From an uncultured Clostridia bacterium (GTDB taxonomy: Bacteria; Bacillota; Clostridia; Christensenellales; Borkfalkiaceae), in contig CAKQJE010000005.1 in NCBI GenBank assembly GCA_934247225.1, positions 50,220-114,219 of the forward strand: DNA of 64,000 bases, given 5' to 3'. The notes beneath the pieces were generated by a model. The model was given only the letters and a program-made list of their open reading frames with translations. It searched no databases and had not been told where the DNA came from. This document shows, piece after piece, positions 24,759-33,682 of this stretch. The position numbers were made by a program, and so were the translations under genes. The stretch's first letter is position 1. Each line of letters begins with the position of its first letter.

Positions 24759-25666
24759 AAAAAATAGTGGTTATTTTGTGTGTGATTCTTGCGGCGGGCA
24801 TTGTCCTTGCCGTTACGGGAATGATTGTATATAATTTAACAGGAGGCGCAGATATGAGCAAATACGAACAAATGCAACAAAAAGCCGACGTGAGCGAAGC
24901 AAAATCGATTAAGGTTAAATGCGCGATCGAGCAAATCGACGTTACGCCGATCGACGGAAACGAAGTCGTTTTTGACTACTTCGAGGGCAGTAAACTCAAA
25001 CACGATTTTACCGTGGAAAACGGCGAAATTTGCCTGACGATAAAGAAAACGAGTTGGTTTTGGGGCTTCTGGTGGGGTTTCGATACCTCGAAGCTTATTA
25101 TGAGCGTAGGCGTTCCGCGTGATTTTGCGGGAGAAATCGAGCTTTACACCGAAACGGGCAAAGTGCGGGTTTCGGATCTTTTAAACCTTAAAAGAATAGA
25201 AGCCGTCGCGACAACGGGCAGTGTAACATGCGAAAAAGTTAAGGCGGAAAGCGGAAAGTTCGAAGCGACGACAGGCTCGGTCACTCTTAAAAACGCGGAA
25301 ATGGCGGAAAGATTGGACGTGAAGACGACTACGGGCGGAATAACGACCGAAAACGTTAAATGCGGCGGAGATTTTTCGGCGGTCATAACCACGGGAAGCC
25401 TTAAATGTTCGGTGGACGCGAAGACGGTATTTTTAAAAAGCACGACGGGCGGCGTAACTTTCGATATTAAAAACGCCGAGTCGATAACCGTCAAATGTAC
25501 GACGGGTTCTATAAAAGGTATGATTCACGGCGACAGAAAGGAATTCGATATAAAGAGCCATACGACTACGGGCAAAAGTAATTTGTCCGAAGCTTACGGT
25601 AACGGCGGAAAAAAGCTCGAAGTTTCCACGACGACGGGTTCGATTTCCGTCAACTTCGAAGACTGA
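24755..25666 (+). CDS. DUF4097 beta-strand repeat protein (adhesin-like)
   Basis: A 303-residue protein with an N-terminal signal anchor (about residues 3-27) and an outer beta-solenoid domain. Short repeats with TTGSV, TTGGI and TTGSL recur about every 15-20 residues from position 145 to the end, the typical DUF4097 ladder. It probably faces outward and is anchored by its N-terminal helix. It is the last gene of the PadR operon, starting at an ATGA overlap. Confidence 0.88.
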   Translation: MKKIVVILCVILAAGIVLAVTGMIVYNLTGGADMSKYEQMQQKADVSEAKSIKVKCAIEQIDVTPIDGNEVVFDYFEGSKLKHDFTVENGEICLTIKKTSWFWGFWWGFDTSKLIMSVGVPRDFAGEIELYTETGKVRVSDLLNLKRIEAVATTGSVTCEKVKAESGKFEATTGSVTLKNAEMAERLDVKTTTGGITTENVKCGGDFSAVITTGSLKCSVDAKTVFLKSTTGGVTFDIKNAESITVKCTTGSIKGMIHGDRKEFDIKSHTTTGKSNLSEAYGNGGKKLEVSTTTGSISVNFED

Positions 25667-25690
25667 AAATTTTACCGATGAATTTAAAAA

Positions 25691-25722
25691 TAAGTCGATA
25701 ATCGACTTATAGACGGCTATTT
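25691..25722 (+). repeat. Palindromic copy of the TATAAGTCGATTA repeat
   Basis: ATAAGTCGAT and ATCGACTTAT flank one central base and form a near-perfect palindrome, followed by AGACGGCTATTT. A second hairpin (CGCCGCGAAG with CTTCGCGGCG, about 25749-25775) follows. Together they probably help end the PadR operon. Confidence 0.7.
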
Positions 25723-25797
25723 AAAACAAATTATAGGGTTTTTGAGTTCGCCGCGAAGTGTAAAGCTTCGCGGCGGATATTGTTTTATATTATATAT

Positions 25798-25826
25798 TTG
25801 ACTAATATTTAAGCTTTTGATATAAT
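25798..25826 (+). promoter_or_regulatory. SigA-type promoter of the TetR gene
   Basis: TTGACT (25798-25803), a 17-bp spacer and TATAAT (25821-25826), 42 bp before the start codon. Confidence 0.8.
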
Positions 25827-25868
25827 ATTTTCGTCGGAAGAAACAGGGTCGGCAAAACGGAGGAAATT

Positions 25869-26423
25869 ATGAGCGATATAACAAAAAGAGCTATTTCGGC
25901 GTCTTTGAAAAAATTGCTTTGCGAAAAGAATTTAAGTAAAATAACCGTACAGGATATCGCGGATGATTGCGGAATCAACCGTCAGACGTTTTATTACCAT
26001 TTTCAGGATATTTACGATCTCGTGGAATGGACTTGCATAGAGGACACCGAAAAAGTTCTGAAAGAGAACAGAACATACGACACCTGGCAGGACGGTTTTC
26101 TCGCCGTGTTTGCTTTGGCGAAGAAGGACAAGGTTTTTATAGACAATATATATCGCTCGGTTTCGCTCGAAATGCTCGAACAGTATCTTTACAGACTCGT
26201 TTATCCTCTTTTGAAAAACGTTGTGGACGAAAAATCGAAAGGGTTTTCCGTCCGGGACGAAGACAAGGAGTATATCGCCCATTTTTATAAATACGCGTTC
26301 GTCGGCGTGCTTTTAGATTGGGTGAGACACGATATGAGCGAAAGTCCCGAAGCGATTGTTGAGAAAGTAAGCAAGATCGTCGGCGGAACGATAGAAATCG
26401 CTTTCAATAATTTCAATAAATAA
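25869..26423 (+). CDS. TetR/AcrR family regulator with a TetR_C_7-like C-terminal domain
   Basis: A 184-residue regulator. Its helix-turn-helix includes ITVQDIADDCGINRQTFYYHF (about residues 23-43). The C-terminal half, with YAFVGVLLDWVRHDM, matches the domain found in DhaS-like TetR proteins. A CGGAGG ribosome site precedes the ATG. It lies directly upstream of the oleate hydratase gene in the same direction but has its own promoter and terminator. It may control that gene in response to unsaturated fatty acids; this is inferred from position only. Confidence 0.9.
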   Translation: MSDITKRAISASLKKLLCEKNLSKITVQDIADDCGINRQTFYYHFQDIYDLVEWTCIEDTEKVLKENRTYDTWQDGFLAVFALAKKDKVFIDNIYRSVSLEMLEQYLYRLVYPLLKNVVDEKSKGFSVRDEDKEYIAHFYKYAFVGVLLDWVRHDMSESPEAIVEKVSKIVGGTIEIAFNNFNK

Positions 26424-26436
26424 TATAATACCGACG

Positions 26437-26485
26437 CGCCTCGCAAAGTTTTGGTTATGCAAAACTTTGCGAGGCGTTTTTTCTT
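26437..26485 (+). terminator. Terminator after the TetR gene
   Basis: CGCCTCGCAAAGTTTTG (26437-26453) pairs perfectly with CAAAACTTTGCGAGGCG (26460-26476), followed by TTTTTTCTTTT. Confidence 0.95.
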
Positions 26486-26569
26486 TTCAGACAAAAAGAG
26501 GGAAATGTCAAAAATTTTTACAATATCGTTCAGCCGTTGGAAATTAAGACAAGGCGAAAATATTGTCTA

Positions 26570-26598
26570 TTGTAATTTTTAAAAAGGCGGGTTATAAT
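26570..26598 (+). promoter_or_regulatory. SigA-type promoter of the oleate hydratase gene
   Basis: TTGTAA (26570-26575), a 17-bp spacer and TATAAT (26593-26598), 43 bp before the ATG, which has a GGAGGT ribosome site. Confidence 0.75.
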
Positions 26599-26641
26599 GT
26601 GGGCGTAAAAACAAAAACGACAAATTCGGAGGTAAAAAATC

Positions 26642-28426
26642 ATGTATTACGGATCAGGCAATTATGAAGCTTTCGCTCATCCCGTCAAACCCGAGGGTGT
26701 GGACGGTAAATCGGCTTATATTATCGGTACGGGTCTTGCGGGACTCTCCGCGGCGTTCTTCCTCGTAAGGGACGGGCAGATGAAGGGCGAGCATATTCAC
26801 CTTCTCGAAAAACTCGATATCGCGGGCGGTTCGTGCGACGGAAGAGCAGTGCCGAGAAGCGGTTATTATATGAGAGGCGGCAGAGAAATGGACAACCATT
26901 TCGAAGTCATGTGGGAAATGTTCAGAGACGTTCCGTCGCTTGAAAATCCCGGACTTTCCGTTCTCGATGAATATTACAGACTTAACAAAGCCGACCCGAA
27001 CTATTCGCTTTGCAGAGCTACGGTGAACCGCGGCGAAAACGCGCATACCGACAACAAGTTCGGGCTTAACAAAGAAGCGGCTATGCAGATAAGCAAGCTG
27101 TTTATGACTCCCGAGGAAGAACTTGAAAACAAGAAGATAAGCGATTATTTCGACGACAATTTCTGGAATAGCAATTTCTGGCTTTATTGGCAGACGATGT
27201 TCGCGTTCCATTCGTGGGATTCCGCGCTCGAAATGAAGAGATATCTTCAAAGATACGTTCACCATATCGACGGGCTTCCCGATTTCTCGGCGCTTCGTTT
27301 CACCAAATACAATCAGTATGAAAGCCTTATTCAGCCTTTGCAGAAATATCTCGAAGACAGAGGCGTTAAGGTAGAATACGGAATAGACGTAAAGAACGTC
27401 GTTTTCGAAATCAACGGCAAAAAGAAGGTTGCAAAGAAGATCGAATACGTCAAAAACGGCGAAAAAGGCTCTATCGACCTTCTTGAAAGCGATCTTGTGT
27501 TCATAACCAACGGTTGCTGCACCGATACGAGCTGCTACGGCGATCAGACTCATGCGCCCGATCTTTCCAAAATAAGAAAAGGCGGCGGCGAATCGTGGGA
27601 TTTGTGGAAGAATATAGCTTTGCAGGATCCGTCTTTCGGTAATCCTTCAAACTACTGCGACCACCCCGACGAAACCAATTGGATGAGCGCGACCGTCGAG
27701 ACTTCGGACGACGAAATTATCGAATATATCGAAAAAATCTGCCGCCGCGACCCGAGAGCGGGCAGAGTTACCACGGGCGGAATCATAACCGTTAAGGACA
27801 GCGTGGATAATTGGTATCTCTCGTGGACGATAAACCGTCAGCCGCAGTTCAAATCGCAGGATAAAAACGCCGTTTTGATCTGGCTTTATTCGCTTAACAC
27901 CGATAAACCGGGCAATTACGTCAAAAAGCCGATGCGCGAATGTACGGGCGAAGAGGTCTGCAAAGAATGGCTTTATCATATAGGCTTGCCGATCGAAAAA
28001 ATCGACGAATACGCTAAAACGAAAGCCAACACCACGACTTGCTATATGCCGTTCATAAACGCGTTCTTCCGTCCGAGAAAGAATTCCGACAGACCTAAGG
28101 TCGTTCCCGAGGGAGCTGTAAACTTCGCGTTCATAGGTCAGTTCGCCGAAACCCCGAGAGACACCATTTTCACTATCGAATATTCTATGAGAACGGGTAT
28201 GGAATCGGTTTACACTCTTCTCGATATCGACAGGGCGGTTCCCGAGGTCTGGGGCAGCGTGTACGACGTCCGCGAGCTTTTGAGAGCGGTGTATTACGCG
28301 CTCGACAAACAGCCGATTTCGAGTATGAAGCTTTCGCTTAAAGAAAAGATGCTTTTGAAAGAAGTAACCGAGAAAATCAAAGGCACGGACGCGGAAAAAC
28401 TTGCGAAAGAAAGCGGAATAATTTAA
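26642..28426 (+). CDS. ohyA: Oleate hydratase (myosin-cross-reactive antigen family)
   Basis: A 594-residue FAD-dependent enzyme that adds water to the cis-9 double bond of oleate and similar fatty acids, giving 10-hydroxystearate. AYIIGTGLAGLSAAFFLVRD is the dinucleotide-binding motif, LEKLDIAGGSCDG the following FAD contact, and RGGREMDNHFEVMWEMF contains the Glu and other residues around the substrate channel. FAFHSWDSALEMKRYLQR is also conserved. The C-terminus (about 550-594) is the helical lid region. Length matches the family. The activity detoxifies unsaturated fatty acids in gut bacteria. A TetR gene lies just upstream. Confidence 0.96.
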   Translation: MYYGSGNYEAFAHPVKPEGVDGKSAYIIGTGLAGLSAAFFLVRDGQMKGEHIHLLEKLDIAGGSCDGRAVPRSGYYMRGGREMDNHFEVMWEMFRDVPSLENPGLSVLDEYYRLNKADPNYSLCRATVNRGENAHTDNKFGLNKEAAMQISKLFMTPEEELENKKISDYFDDNFWNSNFWLYWQTMFAFHSWDSALEMKRYLQRYVHHIDGLPDFSALRFTKYNQYESLIQPLQKYLEDRGVKVEYGIDVKNVVFEINGKKKVAKKIEYVKNGEKGSIDLLESDLVFITNGCCTDTSCYGDQTHAPDLSKIRKGGGESWDLWKNIALQDPSFGNPSNYCDHPDETNWMSATVETSDDEIIEYIEKICRRDPRAGRVTTGGIITVKDSVDNWYLSWTINRQPQFKSQDKNAVLIWLYSLNTDKPGNYVKKPMRECTGEEVCKEWLYHIGLPIEKIDEYAKTKANTTTCYMPFINAFFRPRKNSDRPKVVPEGAVNFAFIGQFAETPRDTIFTIEYSMRTGMESVYTLLDIDRAVPEVWGSVYDVRELLRAVYYALDKQPISSMKLSLKEKMLLKEVTEKIKGTDAEKLAKESGII

Positions 28427-28440
28427 ATTTTCATTATAAA

Positions 28441-28475
28441 AAGCGGGCGGACGATGTTCGTCCGCCTTTTTTTGT
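28441..28475 (+). terminator. Terminator of the oleate hydratase gene
   Basis: GGCGGACGA (28447-28455) pairs with TCGTCCGCC, followed by TTTTTTT. The hairpin resembles the GGGCGA-type palindromes scattered in this genome. Confidence 0.9.
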
Positions 28476-28489
28476 CCTCTTCCGTCGGC

Positions 28490-28656
28490 GTTCGCCGACG
28501 CCTTCTCCAAAGGGAGAAGGCTTTCTGTCCTCTTTCGTCTTTTGCCTGTTTGCACAGGCAAAATCCACCTTCCCCGAATGGGGAAGGCAAGTAAATTGTT
28601 TGATTAAGCATTGTTTTTAATGTTATAAATTGTAGGGGCGAACAGTGTTCGCCCGC
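28490..28656 (+). repeat. Cluster of dispersed palindromic repeats
   Basis: The 428-bp gap between ohyA and pflB holds several small palindromes: GTCGGCGTTCGCCGAC, CCTTCTCCAAAGGGAGAAGG, GCCTGTTTGCACAGGC, CCTTCCCCGAATGGGGAAGG (28568-28587) and GTAGGGGCGAACAGTGTTCG (from 28632). The fourth also occurs near 36072 and the fifth has relatives near 36003, 36255 and 49515. No gene is visible. Confidence 0.8.
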
Positions 28657-28787
28657 TGTTGAAAACGCTTGATTTTCTCTGGGAAAACCCCTCATCAGCC
28701 GCTACGCGCCCGCTTCCCCCCGAACTTACTTTTTTGCCTTGAAATATTGTTTTTCTGTCAGGGGAAGCCATTTATGGGGCTATTTTT

Positions 28788-28831
28788 AAAAAAAAGACTG
28801 CATTTCTATCTTTTTTGATAGATTTGCAGCC
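28788..28831 (-). terminator. Terminator of pflB
   Basis: Minus strand: GGCTGCAAATCTATC pairs with GATAGAAATGCAGTC, followed by eight Ts. Confidence 0.93.
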
Positions 28832-28853
28832 TTTCTTTATTTTGTTAGTTTTC

Positions 28854-31112
28854 TTACATTCTCTCGTGAATGGTTCTGGAAATAACTTCGTCCTGCTGTT
28901 CTTTGCTCAGTTTGTTGAAATTCACCGCGTAGCCGCTTACTCTTATCGTAAGCTGCGGATATTTTTCGGGATGAGCCTGCGCGTCTAAAAGCATTTCGCG
29001 GTTGAACACGTTCACGTTAAGATGATATCCGCCCGAACGGGTGTAACCGTCTATCATATCGGCAAGATTTTCTATTCTTTCTTCGTTTGTCGTGCCGAGA
29101 GAAGAGGGGGTCGCGCTGAACGTGTTGGAAATTCCGTCGCGGGCGTATTCGTAAGGAATTTTAGCGACCGATTCCAGGGAAGCAAGCGCGCCGTGCGTGT
29201 CTCTGCCGTGCATCGGGTTCGCGCCCGGGGCAAGCGGTTCGCCGGAACGTCTTCCGTCGGGGGTGTTGCCCGTCTTTTTGCCGTAAACTACGTTCGAAGT
29301 TATCGTTAAAATGGACATCGTAGGCACGGACTCGCGGTAAGTGTAATGACTGCCGATTTTGCTCATAAACGTTTTCACGAGCCATACGGCAATGTCGTCC
29401 GCGCGCTCGTCGTTGTTGCCGTATTTGGGGAAATCTCCCTCGATGCGGTAGTCGGTAACGAGTCCGTTTTCGTCTCTTATCGGGTAAACTTTCGCGTACT
29501 TTATCGCGGAGAGAGAGTCGACCGCGCAGGAAAGCCCCGCAATGCCCGTTGCGAAAAATCTTCTCACTTTTGTGTCGTGAAGAGACATTTCGAGAGCTTC
29601 GTAAGAATATCTGTCGTGCATATAATGGATAAGGTTAAGGGTGTTTACGTAAAGCCCCGCGAGCCAATCCATCATATTGTCGTATTTTTTGATTACTTCC
29701 GCATAATCGAGCGGTCCGTCGCCCGTGATGGGCGCGAACTCGGGCGAAACCTGCAACGGTTTTCCCGTTTCCTTGTCGAGCATAAGCTCGTCCTTTCCGC
29801 CGTTTATCGCGTACAACAGGCACTTTGCGATGTTCGCTCTCGCTCCGAAAAACTGCATGTCTTTGCCCACGCGCATACTGCTCACGCAGCAGGCTATGCA
29901 GTAATCGTCGCCCATTTCGGGGCGCATAAGATCGTCGCTTTCGTATTGGATTGCCGAAGTTTTAAGCGAAATGTCCGCGCAGAATTTCTTGAAATTCTCG
30001 GGAAGTCTTTCGCTCCACAAAACGGTGAGGTTAGGTTCGGGGGCAGGGCCTAAGTTCACGAGAGTGTGAAGCATACGCATACTCGTTTTCGTGACGAGCG
30101 TTCTGCCGTCCGTTCCCATACCGCCTATCGATTCGGTAACCCACGTCGGGTCGCCCGAGAAAAGTTCGTTGTATTCTTTGGTACGCATAAATTTTACTAT
30201 GCGCAATTTCATGACGAAATGGTCGATAAGTTCCTGAGCTTCCTCTTCGGTCAGCGTTCCGTTTTTAAGATCCCTTTCGATATAAATATCGAGGAACGTC
30301 GTGTTTCTGCCGATACTCATCGCCGCGCCGTTCTGATCTTTAACCGCGCCGAGATATCCGAAGTAAAGCCACTGAACGGCTTCTTGCGCGTTCGCGGCGG
30401 GGCGAGAGATGTCGAAACCGTACTTCAAAGCCATTGCTTTCAAAGCCTGCAAAGCCTTGATCTGCTCGGCGATTTCCTCTCTGTCGCGAACCTTATCGGG
30501 AGTCATATCCCCGTCTATAAGTCGTTTATCGGCACTTTTTTTCGTTATAAGGAAGTCCACGCCGTAAAGCGCGACCCTTCTGTAATCGCCGACTATTCTT
30601 CCTCTTCCGTAAGCGTCGGGAAGTCCCGTTAAGATATGCGCGGTGCGTGCGTGGCGCATTTCGGGAGTGTAAACGTCGAATACTCCGTCGTTATGCGTTT
30701 TGCGATATTTTTTAAAATAGTCCGAAACCTTGTCGTCGATTTTATATCCGTAAACTTCGAGCGCCTGAGCCGCCATGCGAAGTCCGCCCGAAACGTGCAG
30801 AGCGCGCTTGAACGGCTTGTCCGTTTGAAGACCGACGATTTTTTCGAGCGGCTTGTCGATATAACCCGCTTCGTGGCTGTTTACCGAGGAAATAATTTCG
30901 GTGTCGGCGTCTAAAACGCCGCCGTTTTGTCTTTCCTTTTCGGACAAATCGCAAATTTCTTTCCAGAGTTTTTTGGTTGCCTCGGTTGCGGGAGCGAGAA
31001 ATTTATCGTCGCCCTCGTAAGGGGTGTAGTTGCGTTGAATAAAGTCTCTTACGTCTATTTCGTCTTCGCTCCATTTTCCTTTGGCGAAGCCTTTCCATTG
31101 TTCGTATTTCAT
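28854..31112 (-). CDS. pflB: Pyruvate formate-lyase
   Basis: A 752-residue glycyl-radical enzyme that splits pyruvate and CoA into acetyl-CoA and formate under anaerobic conditions. DYCIACCVSSM carries the adjacent active-site cysteines. RVSGYAVNF near the C-terminus holds the glycine that bears the radical. Other conserved blocks are YGRGRIVGDYRR, GKKTGNTPDGRRSGEP and HLNVNVF. Length matches PflB. It follows the activase gene on the same strand with a 68-bp gap. The formate made could feed the formate-tetrahydrofolate ligase encoded at 57.9 kb. A gap region (31113-31180) contains a small GC-rich hairpin and AAGGAAAAG before the ATG. Confidence 0.98.
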   Translation of the reverse strand: MKYEQWKGFAKGKWSEDEIDVRDFIQRNYTPYEGDDKFLAPATEATKKLWKEICDLSEKERQNGGVLDADTEIISSVNSHEAGYIDKPLEKIVGLQTDKPFKRALHVSGGLRMAAQALEVYGYKIDDKVSDYFKKYRKTHNDGVFDVYTPEMRHARTAHILTGLPDAYGRGRIVGDYRRVALYGVDFLITKKSADKRLIDGDMTPDKVRDREEIAEQIKALQALKAMALKYGFDISRPAANAQEAVQWLYFGYLGAVKDQNGAAMSIGRNTTFLDIYIERDLKNGTLTEEEAQELIDHFVMKLRIVKFMRTKEYNELFSGDPTWVTESIGGMGTDGRTLVTKTSMRMLHTLVNLGPAPEPNLTVLWSERLPENFKKFCADISLKTSAIQYESDDLMRPEMGDDYCIACCVSSMRVGKDMQFFGARANIAKCLLYAINGGKDELMLDKETGKPLQVSPEFAPITGDGPLDYAEVIKKYDNMMDWLAGLYVNTLNLIHYMHDRYSYEALEMSLHDTKVRRFFATGIAGLSCAVDSLSAIKYAKVYPIRDENGLVTDYRIEGDFPKYGNNDERADDIAVWLVKTFMSKIGSHYTYRESVPTMSILTITSNVVYGKKTGNTPDGRRSGEPLAPGANPMHGRDTHGALASLESVAKIPYEYARDGISNTFSATPSSLGTTNEERIENLADMIDGYTRSGGYHLNVNVFNREMLLDAQAHPEKYPQLTIRVSGYAVNFNKLSKEQQDEVISRTIHERM

Positions 31113-31180
31113 TTTTCTTTTCCTTTTTTAAACGGGTTCGGCGTGTTTTGCCGTTATCGCCAGCCGCTATCGCCTGCGGC

Positions 31181-31924
31181 TCAGCCTCGTATGCCGAGAA
31201 TTCTTTCGGCTTTTTCCGTTTCCTCTTTTTCGGGAACGGGAACGCCCTCCATAGGATACGCCAATCCCATTTTTTCATACTTGATTTTTCCGAGCGTATG
31301 ATACGGTAAAACTTCGACCTTTTTTACGTTTTTGAGCGTTTTTATCCATTCGCGCGTTTTTTTAAGGTCGTTTTCGTCGTCGGTAACACCGGGAACGAGA
31401 ACCTGCCTTATCCACACAGAAACGCCCGCTTCGTCGAGTTTTTTGGCAAACGCCAAGGTTTTTTCGTTACTTCTGCCCGTCAAAGCCTTGCATTTTTCGT
31501 TGTCGATATGTTTGATATCGAGGATAACGAGGTCGGTTAAGGGGAGAAGTTTTAAATATCTTTCGTCCGTCTCGTCGTAGCATGCGCCCGAGGTGTCTAT
31601 CGCCGTCGAAATGCCTTTTTGCTTCATTATTTCAAACAAATCGATTAAAAAATCGAGCTGTAAAAGCGGTTCGCCGCCGCTCACGGTAAGCCCGCCTCTT
31701 TTGCCGAAATAATTTTTGTATTTAACGATTTCTTCGGAAATTTCTTCCGCCGTGACCTCCGCCGAACCGCCGCTTTTCGCCCACGAATCGGGGTTGTGAC
31801 AGTATTTGCAGCGAAGAGGGCAGCCCTGCATAAACAGGACGAATCTCAGCCCCGGTCCGTCCGCCGCGCCGAGCGTTTCGTACGAATGAATTTTACCTTT
31901 TACGTTTTTTTCCATACAACTCAT
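31181..31924 (-). CDS. pflA: Pyruvate formate-lyase-activating enzyme
   Basis: A 247-residue radical SAM protein that generates the glycyl radical on PflB. GCPLRCKYCHNPDSW holds the CxxxCxxC cluster-binding motif, TVSGGEPLLQ the GGE AdoMet motif, and the size matches PflA. It is the first gene of the pflA-pflB unit. Two starts are possible: 31924 (used here) and 31915. Neither has a clear ribosome site, and the promoter's -10 is only about 16 bp upstream, so the message has almost no leader. Confidence 0.96.
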   Translation of the reverse strand: MSCMEKNVKGKIHSYETLGAADGPGLRFVLFMQGCPLRCKYCHNPDSWAKSGGSAEVTAEEISEEIVKYKNYFGKRGGLTVSGGEPLLQLDFLIDLFEIMKQKGISTAIDTSGACYDETDERYLKLLPLTDLVILDIKHIDNEKCKALTGRSNEKTLAFAKKLDEAGVSVWIRQVLVPGVTDDENDLKKTREWIKTLKNVKKVEVLPYHTLGKIKYEKMGLAYPMEGVPVPEKEETEKAERILGIRG

Positions 31925-31939
31925 AGTTTTTAGGTTCTT

Positions 31940-31968
31940 ATATTAACACGGGTTGACCGCCGTGTCAA
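31940..31968 (-). promoter_or_regulatory. Promoter of the pflA-pflB operon
   Basis: Minus strand: TTGACA (31968-31963), a 17-bp spacer and TAATAT (31945-31940). The -35 is part of TTGACACGGCGGTCAA, a 16-bp imperfect palindrome that could be a regulator site, for example for a redox repressor. Confidence 0.75.
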
Positions 31969-32106
31969 GTGTTTTCATTATTATTTTTCCCACTACATAT
32001 AGTTTTCAATCAGTACAACTGTATCAATATGTTGTGCTTTCGACAAAACCGGACTTTTTGCCTTGCGGCGGATTTTCAAGCCGTAAAAAACGATCGTAAA
32101 TAATAA

Positions 32107-32136
32107 TTGACAAAACGATGAAAAATGAGATATAAT
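32107..32136 (+). promoter_or_regulatory. SigA-type promoter of the RNase G gene
   Basis: TTGACA (32107-32112), an 18-bp spacer and TATAAT (32131-32136). Confidence 0.85.
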
Positions 32137-32184
32137 ATATAAAGTCGCGAAAGACGAAATCATTTCGGAAAAAGGAAAGAATTT

Positions 32185-33681
32185 ATGCCCGTAAGCTTAT
32201 TCGTAGACTGCGTTTGCGGAAACTACGTAGGAGCCGTCGCCGAAGGCGATAAGCTCGTCGAATACAGAATAGAAAAGAAGAACGCCACCGTTCCGATAGG
32301 CAGCGTTTTCAAAGGAAGAGTTGAAAACGTTCTCGGCGGAATGCAGGCGGCGTTCGTGAACGTGGGGCTTTCGAGAAACGGTTATCTTTCCGCCGACGAT
32401 ATGTTAATGGACAAAAGCGAGATAGAGGGCAGAGTGGAAATCCCGTCCGTTCTCGACTTAAAAGTCGGCGACGAAATCATGGTTCAGGCGGTTAAAGACC
32501 CCGCGGGCAACAAGGGCGTAAGGCTGACGAGCCATATTTCTTTCGCGGGGAGATACGTCGTGTATCTGCCGACGTTCTCGTTCGTCGGCGTTTCGAGAAA
32601 AATCACCGACGACAAAACGAGAGAAAGGCTTTTGAAAATCGCCGAAAAATTCCGTCCGAAGGGCAGGGGGATAATCATCCGCACGGCGGGCGAAAACGCA
32701 AAAAAAGGCGAAATCAAAAGGGAAATCAAGTACTTAAAAGAACAATTCGAAGAGATAGAGGAAAACTTCGTTTCCGCGCCCCCCGCGACCTGTATTTACG
32801 AGGAGGGGAACGTCGGCATAAGGCTTCTTCGCGACGTTTACACCGAGGACGTCGACAAATTCGTCGTTTCGGACAAGGAGCTTTTCGATAAGCTTATGCT
32901 TTACGCGAAGCGCAGAGACAACGCTTTGAAAAGCAAACTGAAACTGTTCGACAAAAAAGTCGATATGTTCCGTTATTACGGGCTTTCGGAGAGCGTCGAC
33001 AATATGCTTTCTTCGTCCGTTGCGCTTAAAAACGGCGCGTATATCGTCATCGACAAAACCGAGGCGATGACCGTTATAGACGTGAACACGGGTAAGTTTA
33101 CGGGCGAGGATAATCTCGAAGACACCGTGTATAAAACCAATCTTTTAGCGGCGGTGGAAATCGCGAGACAGTTAAGGCTTAGAAACATCGCGGGCATAAT
33201 TGTCGTCGATTTTATCGATATGACGGATGAAAAGCATAAAACCGAGCTTTTGAGGGTTTTGTCGGACGAACTTATGCTCGACAGAGAGAAATGCCAGGTC
33301 ATCGGAATGACGCCTTTGGGGCTTGTGGAAATAACGAGAAAAAAGCGGCGCAGAGAAAGCGTTTCCGCGCTCGTGAAAGATTGCCCGTATTGTCAGGGAA
33401 CGGGGCATATCCAATCCAACGATTACATAGTTATGCGCATAAGAACGGAACTTTTAAACGTTTTCGCGAACGGTTACGAGAACGCTAAAATCGACCTGAA
33501 CGTCGAGATAGCCGATTATATTCTCGCAAAAAAAGCTCTTAAAAACGACGTGGAGAAAATCTGGACGAACAAAAGGGTGTATCTTATCCCGCATAAAACC
33601 TATCACCAGCAGTTTTTTATCGTCAAAGGAGACAACGCCAAAGCCATGGACGTACCGGACAAGGCTTTGCTTCTGATTTAA
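32185..33681 (+). CDS. rng: Ribonuclease E/G family endoribonuclease
   Basis: A 498-residue endoribonuclease. An S1-like domain spans about residues 35-120 (GSVFKGRVENVLGGMQAAFV). The DNase I-like catalytic part has VIDVNTGKFTGEDNLEDTVY and IIVVDFIDM with the metal-binding Asp residues, and CPYCQGTGHIQ is the zinc-link motif. Size fits RNase G rather than RNase E. It processes rRNA and turns over mRNA. The thioesterase gene begins one base after the stop. Confidence 0.95.
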   Translation: MPVSLFVDCVCGNYVGAVAEGDKLVEYRIEKKNATVPIGSVFKGRVENVLGGMQAAFVNVGLSRNGYLSADDMLMDKSEIEGRVEIPSVLDLKVGDEIMVQAVKDPAGNKGVRLTSHISFAGRYVVYLPTFSFVGVSRKITDDKTRERLLKIAEKFRPKGRGIIIRTAGENAKKGEIKREIKYLKEQFEEIEENFVSAPPATCIYEEGNVGIRLLRDVYTEDVDKFVVSDKELFDKLMLYAKRRDNALKSKLKLFDKKVDMFRYYGLSESVDNMLSSSVALKNGAYIVIDKTEAMTVIDVNTGKFTGEDNLEDTVYKTNLLAAVEIARQLRLRNIAGIIVVDFIDMTDEKHKTELLRVLSDELMLDREKCQVIGMTPLGLVEITRKKRRRESVSALVKDCPYCQGTGHIQSNDYIVMRIRTELLNVFANGYENAKIDLNVEIADYILAKKALKNDVEKIWTNKRVYLIPHKTYHQQFFIVKGDNAKAMDVPDKALLLI

Positions 33682-33682
33682 A